Notes: a model not told the origin generated them from the sequence alone. DNA of 64,000 nt from Candidatus Aminicenantota bacterium (GCA_026393835.1 JAPKZK010000051.1:1-64000); one strand, 5' to 3'. Counted from the stretch's first letter, positions 44,039-53,117 are shown. Program-made: numbers and translations.

Positions 44039-45100
44039 ATGAAAAGGGAAACAATTCTTGTTGTCGACGATAATGACGATCACCGAAATGCCATCCAATA
44101 CCTACTAAAAAAACAGGGTTATCCTGTTATCCCTGCATCAGATGGTACAATCGGTTTAAAAGAGCTAGAAGAGCATGATGATATACGGGTACTTATCGTT
44201 GATTTAGCCATGTTGGACATTTCTGGGGTCGATCTATTGGAAAGAGTAAAAAATCGAAGGCATCCACTCAGGCGGATTGTTCTTACTGCTTATGATGACG
44301 AACTTCCCTTTGAAAAGGCAGAAGAGTTAAAAGTATTTTCTTATTTAACTAAGCCTATCTCAAAACATTCATTACTTTTCACAGTGAAAGCAGCTTTTAA
44401 TGATCTTTATCTTGAGGAGGTCAAAAAATGGGAGGAGCTGGGCCAAACAGCAGTTGATTTTGTAAAACTCTTAGGAGAAAAAGTAGGAATCATTCCTGGC
44501 TCTATTCGATCCTTAACCGAGGAATTGGGAGTCATCCCCGATAATATACAGTCCAAATTCCAACAGATAGATGATATTGTTGAAAGAATTATTAAATTAA
44601 AAGGGGCGTTATTAGGATCTTTTGAAAAAACAGAACTAGAAAAAGTCAATGTAACTGAGATCATCGATTTATCAATTGATCTAATCCCAATACCGGATGA
44701 CATAATCGTAATAAAAAAATACTTCCCTGGAGAACTACTGGTAGAAAGTAATTCAATTGATTTACAAAAAGTTATAGAAGCGATTATTCTTAATGCGCTC
44801 GATGCGATGCAAGAATCGGAAAAAAAAGAATTGACATTTTCGACTTCTAAGAAAGATAATGATACCGTCCAAATTGCAATTAAAGATACGGGATGCGGAA
44901 TACCAGAAGAAAATAAAGACAAAATCTTTCGTCCCTTTTATACTACTAAAAATGGAGACTATTTTGGAGTAGGACTTTTTTGCGCGAAAAATAGTCTGGC
45001 CAAATTCGGGGGGGCAATAATGTTTCAAAGTAGTAAGGAAGAAGGTACATCCTTTTTAATACATTTACCATTATCACAAAGCAGAGGTGGTTGGTCATGA
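44039..45100 (+). CDS. receiver-HATPase signalling protein, first gene of the PIN/Roc-COR operon
   Basis: 353 residues. The receiver domain (1-~125) has the acidic pocket DD at 10-11, phospho-acceptor D55 in VLIVDLAML and K105 in SYLTKPIS. A ~60-residue helical linker follows, then a histidine-kinase ATPase domain (~205-345) with N box ILNALDAM, G1 DTGCGIPEE and G2 GVGLFCAK. No H-box histidine (HExxNP-like) is present in the linker, where EELGQTAVDFVKLLG occupies the expected place. It may thus bind ATP without autophosphorylating, or partner another histidine. Good ribosome binding site (AAGGAG). The stop overlaps a 27-codon ORF by ATGA. Likely the sensor or timer of the operon. Confidence 0.85.
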   Translation: MKRETILVVDDNDDHRNAIQYLLKKQGYPVIPASDGTIGLKELEEHDDIRVLIVDLAMLDISGVDLLERVKNRRHPLRRIVLTAYDDELPFEKAEELKVFSYLTKPISKHSLLFTVKAAFNDLYLEEVKKWEELGQTAVDFVKLLGEKVGIIPGSIRSLTEELGVIPDNIQSKFQQIDDIVERIIKLKGALLGSFEKTELEKVNVTEIIDLSIDLIPIPDDIIVIKKYFPGELLVESNSIDLQKVIEAIILNALDAMQESEKKELTFSTSKKDNDTVQIAIKDTGCGIPEENKDKIFRPFYTTKNGDYFGVGLFCAKNSLAKFGGAIMFQSSKEEGTSFLIHLPLSQSRGGWS

Positions 45101-45180
45101 AAATAGCTGGCAAATACTTTGATTTCGGTATGATGGAAAAAAGTAATTTTAACATAATGATTTTGGCGGCATCAATATGA
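45097..45180 (+). CDS. 27-residue micro-ORF bridging two genes by ATGA overlaps
   Basis: ATG at 45097 lies in the stop of the receiver-HATPase gene (ATGA 45097-45100). The frame reads MKIAGKYFDFGMMEKSNFNI ... and stops at 45180, where its TGA overlaps the start of the next gene (ATGA 45177-45180). Reinitiating ribosomes would pass from gene to gene without a gap. It may encode a micropeptide with a hydrophobic end (IMILAASI) or serve only as a translational relay. I do not recognise it. Confidence 0.5.
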   Translation: MKIAGKYFDFGMMEKSNFNIMILAASI

Positions 45181-47531
45181 TTAAAAAACAGGATATCAAG
45201 CATAAACGATTAAAAAAAATAGTGGATGACTATAATGAAATACATAGCTGGCTTGAAAAACACAAGGAACGTCTAGAGATTTTAAAAAAAGACTACCAGT
45301 TGTTAACCATTGACCCACCTTATAAAATCCACTTTGCTGTCGACTTTCATGAGATATACCGGCTTGTTTTTCCTTTAGGAGCTGAAAGTGAGCTAAAAAA
45401 AATAAAAGACTCTGAAAAAGATGATTGGATACATCACAAAGTAGTCAGCCAAACAGGGAGAATTTGTCTTTTTTATGGAATGGAGACATCGCTGGTTCCG
45501 GTTTTATTGCCTCCTTATAGAGATGAGCTGGAGGATTTTTTATTCTGGTTAAAGTCCGAATACAAAAAAGCCGTAGAACAATATAGGATTATAATGGAGT
45601 TAAAGGAATCAATCAAAACAGCCTTGCATGATGAAGGAATTGAATTTAAAAGTCAAGATCTGCATTTTGAATTATTGGATGAGAACTATGCAAAGATTAT
45701 AGACTTTATTAAAAAGTACTTTTTCCAAATAAGTTTTTTGTTGATGGGGGGATACACTGATGGATTTTCTATTTTAAAATCCCTTTTTACAGACAATAGA
45801 ATTGATATGGTATCCAATAGATGGAGTGAGTATTTGGGATTTATAAATGATGAAATCAAAAAAATTCCGAATGCCTGGTTTGAGTTCATTAGTAAATTTC
45901 GAAAAAGAAAAACTGACTCTAATGAGAGGGAAAGGAATATCGAAAGAGCTAATTCGAGAGATATATTGGCTCTTCACCTTATAAAAGTTTTAAATAAGAA
46001 ATTTAAAGAGGAAAATAAAAAGGAAATTGTTTTACTGGTATCAGATGCAGAAATATTTAAATCCTTACTAAACCATACGCTTGACGACGATATAAAAAAC
46101 AGCTCAATAGGTGGGGTAATTAAAACGTTAACAGGGGAGGAAACCACGATTTGTAGAACGACGGATATATTTCATACATATTTATTGGTCAAAAAAGAAA
46201 GAGAAGAATTAAGAGAACGATATAAACAAAAAAATAGTGCCAACGCCTATACAGTGGTCAATAGCGTTATACTAAAGAATGTTGAGGATGATTTACGTAA
46301 AATGAAGTTAATCGAAGAATTCAATAGGGAGATTGACATAGTCATCGATTTTTGCAATAAAAGGGAGCATACTTGTCAGAATCAAGATAAATGCATAAAA
46401 GAAGATTACTGTGCCAAAACCGAAGAGGTTATTAAAAAATTTCAGGAAGACAGAAAAAGCCTCGAATCCCTTGAATTGGCGGATAAATTTGGCATTTTTA
46501 CTAAAATCTATAAACGTTACGAAGAAATTTCCAGAATGGATGAAGTAGTAAAGCAAATCTTAAAGCTCCTTCAAGAAGATAAAGATGTTTCAGAGATTAT
46601 CAACAAGAAACTTGAAGATATCCGTATCCAAATCAACCTGGGATTTGAAAAATTAACTGAAAGTTCAATTATACAAAAGCCTGAACCTGATGTACTCCGT
46701 ATCCCCAGGGGAAATTCCTTTAGAATTAGAACCTATGGAAAAGAAGTCGATGAAGTAATTCGTAAAATTCAAAGGAGTATCCGCCTAAATGATCAAAAGC
46801 TCTTCTCACAATACTTTGCAGATCTCAAAAGCAAAAAAAAGGAACTGGATAAGTCAAAATCATTAAAATATTTGTCTTCATCTTTGGTTGCAGCCGCATA
46901 TGAGAATTATGACCTTGCCCTTTATTTCCTTGAGACAGGATTAATTTTTGAGGCCACTAATATGCCATTGCACAGGGAATTTAAGTACCTTGAAGCAATA
47001 ATTTACTCAAATAAGAAAAAATATGAAAAGGCGCTTGCCTTGTGCAAAGACCTTTTGAAGAATTTTCAAGATGATTATCGATTTCCATATTTTTGCGGCT
47101 ACATTATCTTAACGGGAAAAGACGAAAATACGCTTGATGGATGTTCATATGACGATGCCGTCGGATATTGCCGGGAAGCCCTATCTTTATTAAAAAAGGC
47201 CGGCGACAAAGATGAGGACCTGAACCTCTATATTCTCAATAATCTAATTTACGGACTTGCAAAAATCGGTTCATTACAATCAATTGAAGAAGCTGAGCAG
47301 TATATCACTAACTTGGAAGGATGCTCCAGTGCTGAAGATGATTGGGGATTTCAAATCTGTCATACTATTGGCTATGTTTATTTAAGAAAAGCTGAATTCC
47401 TGAAGAGAAATAATGAAGATTATTCAAAAATAATAGACAAAGCAATCTATTATTTTATAATTGCTGATCATAAAGCATATGGGGAAAATATGATCATAAA
47501 TAATGACTTAAAAAAGGCAAGAGAACTATGA
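45177..47531 (+). CDS. PIN-like nuclease domain protein with TPR-like C-terminus
   Basis: 784 residues. The first ~510 residues match the N-terminal part of the operon's last protein (49620) along their whole length. Within it I see a PIN-like arrangement of acidic residues: FAVDFHEIYRLVFPL, then SRDILALHLIKVLNKKF, VLLVSDAEIFKSLL and CRTTDIFHTYLLVK. A four-Cys patch (CNKREHTCQNQDKCIKEDYC) may bind metal. Residues ~560-784 are TPR-like helical repeats (YDLALYFLETGL, KYEKALALCKDLL). Predicted RNase-type effector joined to a protein-interaction scaffold. The PIN assignment is from motif pattern only. Coupled by ATGA on both sides. Confidence 0.65.
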   Translation: MIKKQDIKHKRLKKIVDDYNEIHSWLEKHKERLEILKKDYQLLTIDPPYKIHFAVDFHEIYRLVFPLGAESELKKIKDSEKDDWIHHKVVSQTGRICLFYGMETSLVPVLLPPYRDELEDFLFWLKSEYKKAVEQYRIIMELKESIKTALHDEGIEFKSQDLHFELLDENYAKIIDFIKKYFFQISFLLMGGYTDGFSILKSLFTDNRIDMVSNRWSEYLGFINDEIKKIPNAWFEFISKFRKRKTDSNERERNIERANSRDILALHLIKVLNKKFKEENKKEIVLLVSDAEIFKSLLNHTLDDDIKNSSIGGVIKTLTGEETTICRTTDIFHTYLLVKKEREELRERYKQKNSANAYTVVNSVILKNVEDDLRKMKLIEEFNREIDIVIDFCNKREHTCQNQDKCIKEDYCAKTEEVIKKFQEDRKSLESLELADKFGIFTKIYKRYEEISRMDEVVKQILKLLQEDKDVSEIINKKLEDIRIQINLGFEKLTESSIIQKPEPDVLRIPRGNSFRIRTYGKEVDEVIRKIQRSIRLNDQKLFSQYFADLKSKKKELDKSKSLKYLSSSLVAAAYENYDLALYFLETGLIFEATNMPLHREFKYLEAIIYSNKKKYEKALALCKDLLKNFQDDYRFPYFCGYIILTGKDENTLDGCSYDDAVGYCREALSLLKKAGDKDEDLNLYILNNLIYGLAKIGSLQSIEEAEQYITNLEGCSSAEDDWGFQICHTIGYVYLRKAEFLKRNNEDYSKIIDKAIYYFIIADHKAYGENMIINNDLKKAREL

Positions 47532-47692
47532 CTGATTTAAAGATTATTAAACGATTTGTCAGAAAAAGAGAGAAAAAACTAAAGCCGCTGAAAATTAGAT
47601 GTGTTTTTAAAATGGTATCAAAGGACTTAACTCATGTATATATAGACAGTAATAAAATCACTGATATTTCAGTAATCGAGGCTTCGGAGTAG
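47528..47692 (+). CDS. 54-residue small ORF in the PIN/Roc-COR operon
   Basis: ATG overlaps the stop of the PIN/TPR gene (ATGA 47528-47531); the frame runs 54 codons to the TAG at 47690-47692, 3 bases before the next ATG. The N-terminus is strongly basic (KIIKRFVRKREKKLKPLK), followed by beta-like HVYIDSNKITDISVI, which recalls a single leucine-rich-repeat strand. Possible roles: small antitoxin, adaptor or nucleic-acid-binding peptide. Not recognised, but position and coupling suggest it is translated. Confidence 0.55.
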   Translation: MTDLKIIKRFVRKREKKLKPLKIRCVFKMVSKDLTHVYIDSNKITDISVIEASE

Positions 47693-47695
47693 TTT

Positions 47696-48637
47696 ATGGA
47701 AAAAAATATATTAAAAAAAATTGACGACGAAATAAGCCGACAATATCCAACGACTGGCAGGTGGATAGAAGCAATGAAATGTACTCCAATGAACAACATG
47801 GTCCGTCATAGTTTTATCAGGGAATATGTTTTTAAAAATTTCGATATTTCCGAATTTTGCATAAAATTTGAGGAATTCCTGGTTGCTAATAACAGTCTAA
47901 TCAATGATCAGCCTTTAAAGCTTTACCAGGAATTTATTATAAGAAAGATTGTAGAAGACAAGAAACTCTTAAATGGAAAACCTATTGAGAAAGACAAATT
48001 ACCTGAGAAAGTTTGTATTTATTTAAGCGCTTATAAATTTTACAAATCAATAATTAGCGAGGGGGAGGAAGCGCGGGATCCAGGAGAAAGGAGAAACCTG
48101 AAAAAAAAGAGGATTTTCAGACTCATGATTGAAAATAAATTAACTCCCGATGATATGTCTAACTGGAAAGGTGTGCTAGGAGGAGCGAGTGGTGTAATAT
48201 GGTTTACTAAATATGATTCTATCCCCCCGGAATTCAGCGGATGTTCAGATGACCCAGTGGCTGCAAAAAAAATTCGGGACCTATTGGGATTGGCTCATAT
48301 GTTTAATGACGGATTAATTGAAGTACAAATACCTAAAAAAGTAATAGAAAATGGGTCAAGAATACCCACAATTTGTGAAGCTGTCGGATATCCCTATTTC
48401 AAGCCAGCTAAAAGAATAGATGGTTTTGGACAAGAGATTGATCTTGATAAGAAATGTCCCGGTCTCCCGATAGCTGTACATCCCAAAATCATATGGGGGG
48501 AAAATTTTAAAATCCGTTATGTGGGTGATTTACCTGAAGAAATAACAGAATTCAGCGATTTAGAATGGCGAGAGGTTTTATCTAAATCAGAAATTGATTT
48601 GATAGCTTTTATAAAGGGATTAAAGGATGAAGCTTGA
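47696..48637 (+). CDS. uncharacterised operon protein, 313 residues
   Basis: Starts 3 bases after the small ORF. The N-terminal ~150 residues are helical (NILKKIDDEISRQYPTTGRW ... SFIREYVFKNFDISEFCIKFEEFL). The C-terminal half carries WKGVLGGASGVIWFTKY, a DDPVAAKKIRDLLGL helix and beta-rich segments (IPTICEAVGYPYFKPAK). I recognise no family. There is no signal peptide, membrane span or nucleotide-binding loop. Strict coupling to its neighbours suggests a structural or regulatory subunit of the same machinery. A short TTGA overlap joins it to the next gene. Confidence 0.7.
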   Translation: MEKNILKKIDDEISRQYPTTGRWIEAMKCTPMNNMVRHSFIREYVFKNFDISEFCIKFEEFLVANNSLINDQPLKLYQEFIIRKIVEDKKLLNGKPIEKDKLPEKVCIYLSAYKFYKSIISEGEEARDPGERRNLKKKRIFRLMIENKLTPDDMSNWKGVLGGASGVIWFTKYDSIPPEFSGCSDDPVAAKKIRDLLGLAHMFNDGLIEVQIPKKVIENGSRIPTICEAVGYPYFKPAKRIDGFGQEIDLDKKCPGLPIAVHPKIIWGENFKIRYVGDLPEEITEFSDLEWREVLSKSEIDLIAFIKGLKDEA

Positions 48638-49602
48638 AAAAAAAAATAGAAGATGCAATTGATAAAGTCAGCAGATTGGGGACTAATCCGGATGAATTCA
48701 AAATCTGGCTGAAATCATTTTTAATAACGAAAATCGGCGATCCGCTCCCCGGTTACTCTCTTACCGAATATCCGCATGAATATTTATACAGGATATATGA
48801 ATCGACGAAAAATGTTATATTTCAGGAGAGACTCCGTTGTGCTGTAAAAGAGCTTTTTAAAGACTGGAATATCAATGCCAGAAAGACGGATAGCATCGAA
48901 TATTACTCAAGTCTACTTAACCTGATCGCTGAGTTACCGGTATCCGAGATGTATCCGGATCTGATTGAAATTGCTTTGACCGGGTTTTATTGCGGGACTG
49001 AATCGGAAAATGAGAAATTGGATGTTCAGACCTTAATTTTGCAGGTTATTGCCGGTTTTCCACCCCCAGGAATGAAAAAGTTGAAAGATCGGCTTATGGA
49101 TTTAGCAGAAAAATATATCCTTGACATGAGGTATACTCCGCTATGCTTCAGGATAGCGTGGCAAATTCGATACGAAAATGCGATACAATATATAAGGCCC
49201 CTTTTGGAATGTTCGCAAATTAGACAGTTTGATATATATGGAACAATCGAACGCTTTATATTGGGGTGTAGGGTAGGAAAATTCAAGAACTTGTTAATGC
49301 CGATGCTGCTGGAACTTCAGTCCGACGATATGCGGAAATACTTTTTAGAAATACTATTCAAATTAGGGGTAGAAATTCATGTCCCTAATTTCCCTCCTGA
49401 CCCCAAGTACCTTCTTTTAGAATGGGACATTTATGATCAACTAATATCAACAGAGAAAGTTCTTTGTGAAAATCAAGACATAATGACTTTAATTGAAAAA
49501 TTAGGCACTCGCAGTATTGATGTACAAGAGGATGATAATAAGTTTATGGTATTTTTAAGTATGACTTTTGGCACAATTACCAAAAGTGCATTACTGGAGT
49601 AA
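48634..49602 (+). CDS. helical-repeat protein, TTG start
   Basis: 322 residues beginning with TTG at 48634, which overlaps the previous stop (TTGA). An ATG start would lose the well-formed N-terminal helix KKKIEDAIDKVSRLG. The protein is almost all alpha-helical with HEAT/ARM-like spacing (LLNLIAELPVSEMYPDLIEI, LILQVIAGFPPPGMKKLKDR, IQYIRPLLECSQIRQF, NLLMPMLLELQSDDM), implying a scaffold or adaptor. No catalytic residues recognised. It ends 17 bases before the ATG of the large GTPase gene. Confidence 0.7.
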   Translation: MKKKIEDAIDKVSRLGTNPDEFKIWLKSFLITKIGDPLPGYSLTEYPHEYLYRIYESTKNVIFQERLRCAVKELFKDWNINARKTDSIEYYSSLLNLIAELPVSEMYPDLIEIALTGFYCGTESENEKLDVQTLILQVIAGFPPPGMKKLKDRLMDLAEKYILDMRYTPLCFRIAWQIRYENAIQYIRPLLECSQIRQFDIYGTIERFILGCRVGKFKNLLMPMLLELQSDDMRKYFLEILFKLGVEIHVPNFPPDPKYLLLEWDIYDQLISTEKVLCENQDIMTLIEKLGTRSIDVQEDDNKFMVFLSMTFGTITKSALLE

Positions 49603-49619
49603 TTTTGAAAAGAGAAAAC

Positions 49620-52600
49620 ATGACAAAAGCACAATATATCAAGCATGAACGATTAAAACAAATAGTTGGTGATTATAATGAAATACAAAGTTGGCTTGAA
49701 AAGCACAGGAAACGGTTAAAAATTTTAAAGAAAGACCATGAGTTGTTAAACAATGACCCCCCTTATAAAATAAATTATGCTGTTGACTTTCATGAGATAT
49801 ATCGGCTTGTTTACCCATTAGGAAATGAAAAAGAGCTAAAAAAAATCAAAAAGTCTGAAAAAGGCGACTGGATTCACCAAAAAATTGTAAGCCAAACAGG
49901 AAGAATTTGTCTTTTTTATGGACATGTATTACCTCCGATATTATTACCTCCTTACAGGGATGAATTGCAAGATTTTTTATTCTGGCTGACGACGGAATTT
50001 AAAAAAGCTGTCCAACAGTACCACCACCTGATTTCGGAGAAAAAGAAATCGATCCAAAAGGCTTTGCAAGAAGAGGGGGCAGATGAGAGTTATGAAAAAT
50101 TTAGTAAGTTCATTGAAAATAATTTTTTTCAACTAAGCATTTTAGTGATGGGAGGATATATTGAAGGATTTTCTATTTTAAAATCCCTTTTCTCTGAAAA
50201 TAGAATCGAATTGGTATCTGATAGATGGCATGAGTATTCAGAATTCATAAAGAATGGAATAGAGGAAGTACCGGATACCTGGTTTGGAATTATTGAAAAA
50301 CATCGAAAAGAAAATCAAGGCGATATTGAATATAACGAAAGTGATATAAAAAGAGAAAATTCAAGAGATCTTTTGGCACTTAATCTTGTAAAAGCATTAA
50401 ACAAAAAATTTAAAGAAGAAAATAAAAAGGAAATTGTTTTACTGGTATCGGATGCTGTGATATTTAATTCTCTATTAAATTCCACGATTGACGACGATAT
50501 AAGAAATAAAACAATAAGTGGAGTTATTCAGACGACAACGGGGGAACAAATCACACTTTGTAGGACAACGGACATATTTCACACATATTTGCTAATCAAA
50601 AAAGAGAGAGAAGAGCTAAAAGGTCAATATAAAAAAAAATTTAGTTCTAACCCGAAAATTCAGAGCAATAGAGTTATACTCAAAAACATTGAAGATGATT
50701 TACGTAAGATAAAGTTACTTGAAGAATTCGATAGGGATATTAATCAGGTCATGGAGTTTTGCAATAAGAATGAGCGTGACTGCCTGAATCTTGAAAATTG
50801 CCCCATGAAAGATTTTTGCCTCCAGGTTGAAAAAATTATTACAGATTTTCAGAAAGACAGGGAGAGCCTGGAATCGCTTGCACCCGCAGAGGAATTTGAT
50901 ATTTATTCTAAAATATACAAGAATTACCAACAGGCTTTCTGGTTCGACGAAGGAATAAAGCAAATTATGAATCTCCTACATAAAGATGAAAAAGTCTGCG
51001 AGGAAATAAACGAAAAACTCCAGAAAATACTGGAAGATAACCCCCTCAGAATACCCCCACGGGAAATTGTTAGGAAAGGAATAAGTGCTATAGGTAGCTA
51101 TTTCAATCAGATGGAAGAACATGGTCCTGACCGCCTTTATGAAGCCAGGCTTTTACTGGTGGGTGAGCCCTATGCTGGCAAAACAACTCTTCTAAAAAAG
51201 ATTCTAGATCCTAATTATAAAGTACCCTGTGATGAGGAGGAACCCACATTGGGCATTGAAATAAACTCTCAATGGAAGTTTGATTATAAATATGATAAGA
51301 GTATCATTTTCAAGGTTAACATATGGGACTTTGGTGGCCAACCCATCCAGTACATGCTGCATCAATATTTTTTAACTTCCCGTTCGTTTTACATATTGGT
51401 TTCCGATGATCGTGAGCAGAGAACCCGTTTCGACTACTGGTTCGATATAATAAAGATTTTGGGTGAAAAAAGCCCCGTATTAGTGGTTTTAAACGAAAAG
51501 AAACATCAATCTATCTCTAATTTTGATTATGACAAATACAAAAAAAGGTATTCCCTTTATTATGAAATGGAGAAACGGGATGTAGACTTTTCTAAAAATG
51601 ATGGTCGATTTGAAGCATTGAAAAATAAAATAGAAGAAATGCTCTCCGGTCTCCAACATATCGGCGATGAACTTCCCTGGCAGTGGGTTACTATCCGCAA
51701 GGAATTGGAAAGTATTAAAGAAGAAAGCCAGATCAGCATCAGTCGCTATATTGAAATATGCAAAGAAAAAGGGCTAAAAAAGGAACAGGATATGCTAATC
51801 CTATGCGGTTACCTTAATGCACTTGGTGTAATAATGTATTACAAGGGTGATGGAAGCCTTGAAGATACTATATTTCTTAATCCAAATTGGATTGTAGATG
51901 CCCTGTATACGGTTATTTCTGATAAGACAATTAAGTTGAAAAAAGGCAGGCTTAATAAAAATTTCTTATTTAGCTTATGGCAGGCAAAGGGCTACAACTA
52001 TGGCGAATGCTGTAAGTTGTTGAATCTTATGCTAAAAGATAACTTTGAGATTTGTTTCAAGCTTTCTGGAGCCAAGGATGAAAATGAAGAGTATATAGTG
52101 CCAATGCTGCTTCCGGATGTAGCACCTTATTATAATATTTCTTTTGAAACCGACACACTGAAGTTTCGCTTCCAATATTCTTTTATGCCAGAGGGTCTGA
52201 TCTCCCGCTTGATTGTACGGCTGCACGAAGATATTGAGAATCAGGCGGGCCAGGATTTGATATGGAAAAGGGGTTTTTTCCTTAATAGAAATGGCACCAA
52301 GGCAAGGGTGGCCGAAGATCTTTCAGAAAAGGGACTGAAAGTCATAGATATCAAAATATCTGGAGATGCGGGATATCGACGGGATTTACTCTTGATGATA
52401 AGGAACGAAGTTCGTAAGATTCATAAAAAATCTTTCGAGGATATAGATGTTGAGGAAATGGTTCCTTGCATCTGTACTGACTGTCGAACGGCTAAAAATC
52501 CCAATTATTTTGAATACTCGGTACTACAATTATTTTTAAGAACCGGGAAAAAATGCATTCCATGTTTTAAGAGCACAAAAGATGTGGACATATGGAAACT

Positions 52601-53117
52601 GATCGAAGAAGTAGGTCCCATGGAGGAATTCAAAGAATGTTATCAAATGAAGAAATTGGGAAAAGATATCGATTTGGAGCAAACAACAGTCCAACAGATC
52701 AAAGATTTAGAAGATAGAATTAAAATAACCCGTGAGCAATTAGAAACAGAAGAAAATAAAAAAGCAGAGTGCAATAAAATGGCAGCACGAAAAGCCAATC
52801 GCAGCAGTTGGTGGATTTTCTTATTTGATGTCATGCTAGTGGCAGTATGGGGCGGGTTGGTCTTAGTATTTGGATGGAGTAAGATGGAAGAATGGGCAAC
52901 CCATGTAGGATTAGTTGGAGTTGTGGTCAATGCACTCTACTTTGCCATTTTTAGGAGAAAGTTGAATTCCGAAGAAATCAAAACTAAGAGATTTGAAAAT
53001 GAAAAAGATAGGTTGTACCATTTATATGGAGTTAACCTGAATACAATTAATCGCTTAGAAAAGGAATTAAATGAGGCTGAATCCCAAAAGAAGAATTTTC
53101 TCTCTTCTTCACGTTGA
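49620..53117 (+). CDS. PIN-like/Roc-COR GTPase membrane protein
   Basis: 1165 residues from the ATG at 49620; the paralogue at 45177 begins at the aligned Met, and an upstream TTG (49605) is the alternative. Residues 1-~490 are the same PIN-like module as in 45177-47531 (YAVDFHEIYRLVYPL ... NSRDLLALNLVKAL ... LLVSDAVIFNSLL ... TTDIFHTYLL). Then a Roc GTPase: G1 GEPYAGKTT (515-523) and G3 WDFGGQPIQYM; the G4 motif is degenerate (VVLNEKK instead of NKxD). A COR domain and a CICTDC ... CIPC zinc-like patch follow, then a coiled coil, two membrane helices (WWIFLFDVMLVAVWGGLVLV and VGVVVNALYFAIF) and a final coiled coil. Typical bacterial Roco proteins have leucine-rich repeats where this has the PIN-like module. 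Likely a membrane-attached, GTP-gated nuclease. Confidence 0.78.
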   Translation: MTKAQYIKHERLKQIVGDYNEIQSWLEKHRKRLKILKKDHELLNNDPPYKINYAVDFHEIYRLVYPLGNEKELKKIKKSEKGDWIHQKIVSQTGRICLFYGHVLPPILLPPYRDELQDFLFWLTTEFKKAVQQYHHLISEKKKSIQKALQEEGADESYEKFSKFIENNFFQLSILVMGGYIEGFSILKSLFSENRIELVSDRWHEYSEFIKNGIEEVPDTWFGIIEKHRKENQGDIEYNESDIKRENSRDLLALNLVKALNKKFKEENKKEIVLLVSDAVIFNSLLNSTIDDDIRNKTISGVIQTTTGEQITLCRTTDIFHTYLLIKKEREELKGQYKKKFSSNPKIQSNRVILKNIEDDLRKIKLLEEFDRDINQVMEFCNKNERDCLNLENCPMKDFCLQVEKIITDFQKDRESLESLAPAEEFDIYSKIYKNYQQAFWFDEGIKQIMNLLHKDEKVCEEINEKLQKILEDNPLRIPPREIVRKGISAIGSYFNQMEEHGPDRLYEARLLLVGEPYAGKTTLLKKILDPNYKVPCDEEEPTLGIEINSQWKFDYKYDKSIIFKVNIWDFGGQPIQYMLHQYFLTSRSFYILVSDDREQRTRFDYWFDIIKILGEKSPVLVVLNEKKHQSISNFDYDKYKKRYSLYYEMEKRDVDFSKNDGRFEALKNKIEEMLSGLQHIGDELPWQWVTIRKELESIKEESQISISRYIEICKEKGLKKEQDMLILCGYLNALGVIMYYKGDGSLEDTIFLNPNWIVDALYTVISDKTIKLKKGRLNKNFLFSLWQAKGYNYGECCKLLNLMLKDNFEICFKLSGAKDENEEYIVPMLLPDVAPYYNISFETDTLKFRFQYSFMPEGLISRLIVRLHEDIENQAGQDLIWKRGFFLNRNGTKARVAEDLSEKGLKVIDIKISGDAGYRRDLLLMIRNEVRKIHKKSFEDIDVEEMVPCICTDCRTAKNPNYFEYSVLQLFLRTGKKCIPCFKSTKDVDIWKLIEEVGPMEEFKECYQMKKLGKDIDLEQTTVQQIKDLEDRIKITREQLETEENKKAECNKMAARKANRSSWWIFLFDVMLVAVWGGLVLVFGWSKMEEWATHVGLVGVVVNALYFAIFRRKLNSEEIKTKRFENEKDRLYHLYGVNLNTINRLEKELNEAESQKKNFLSSSR

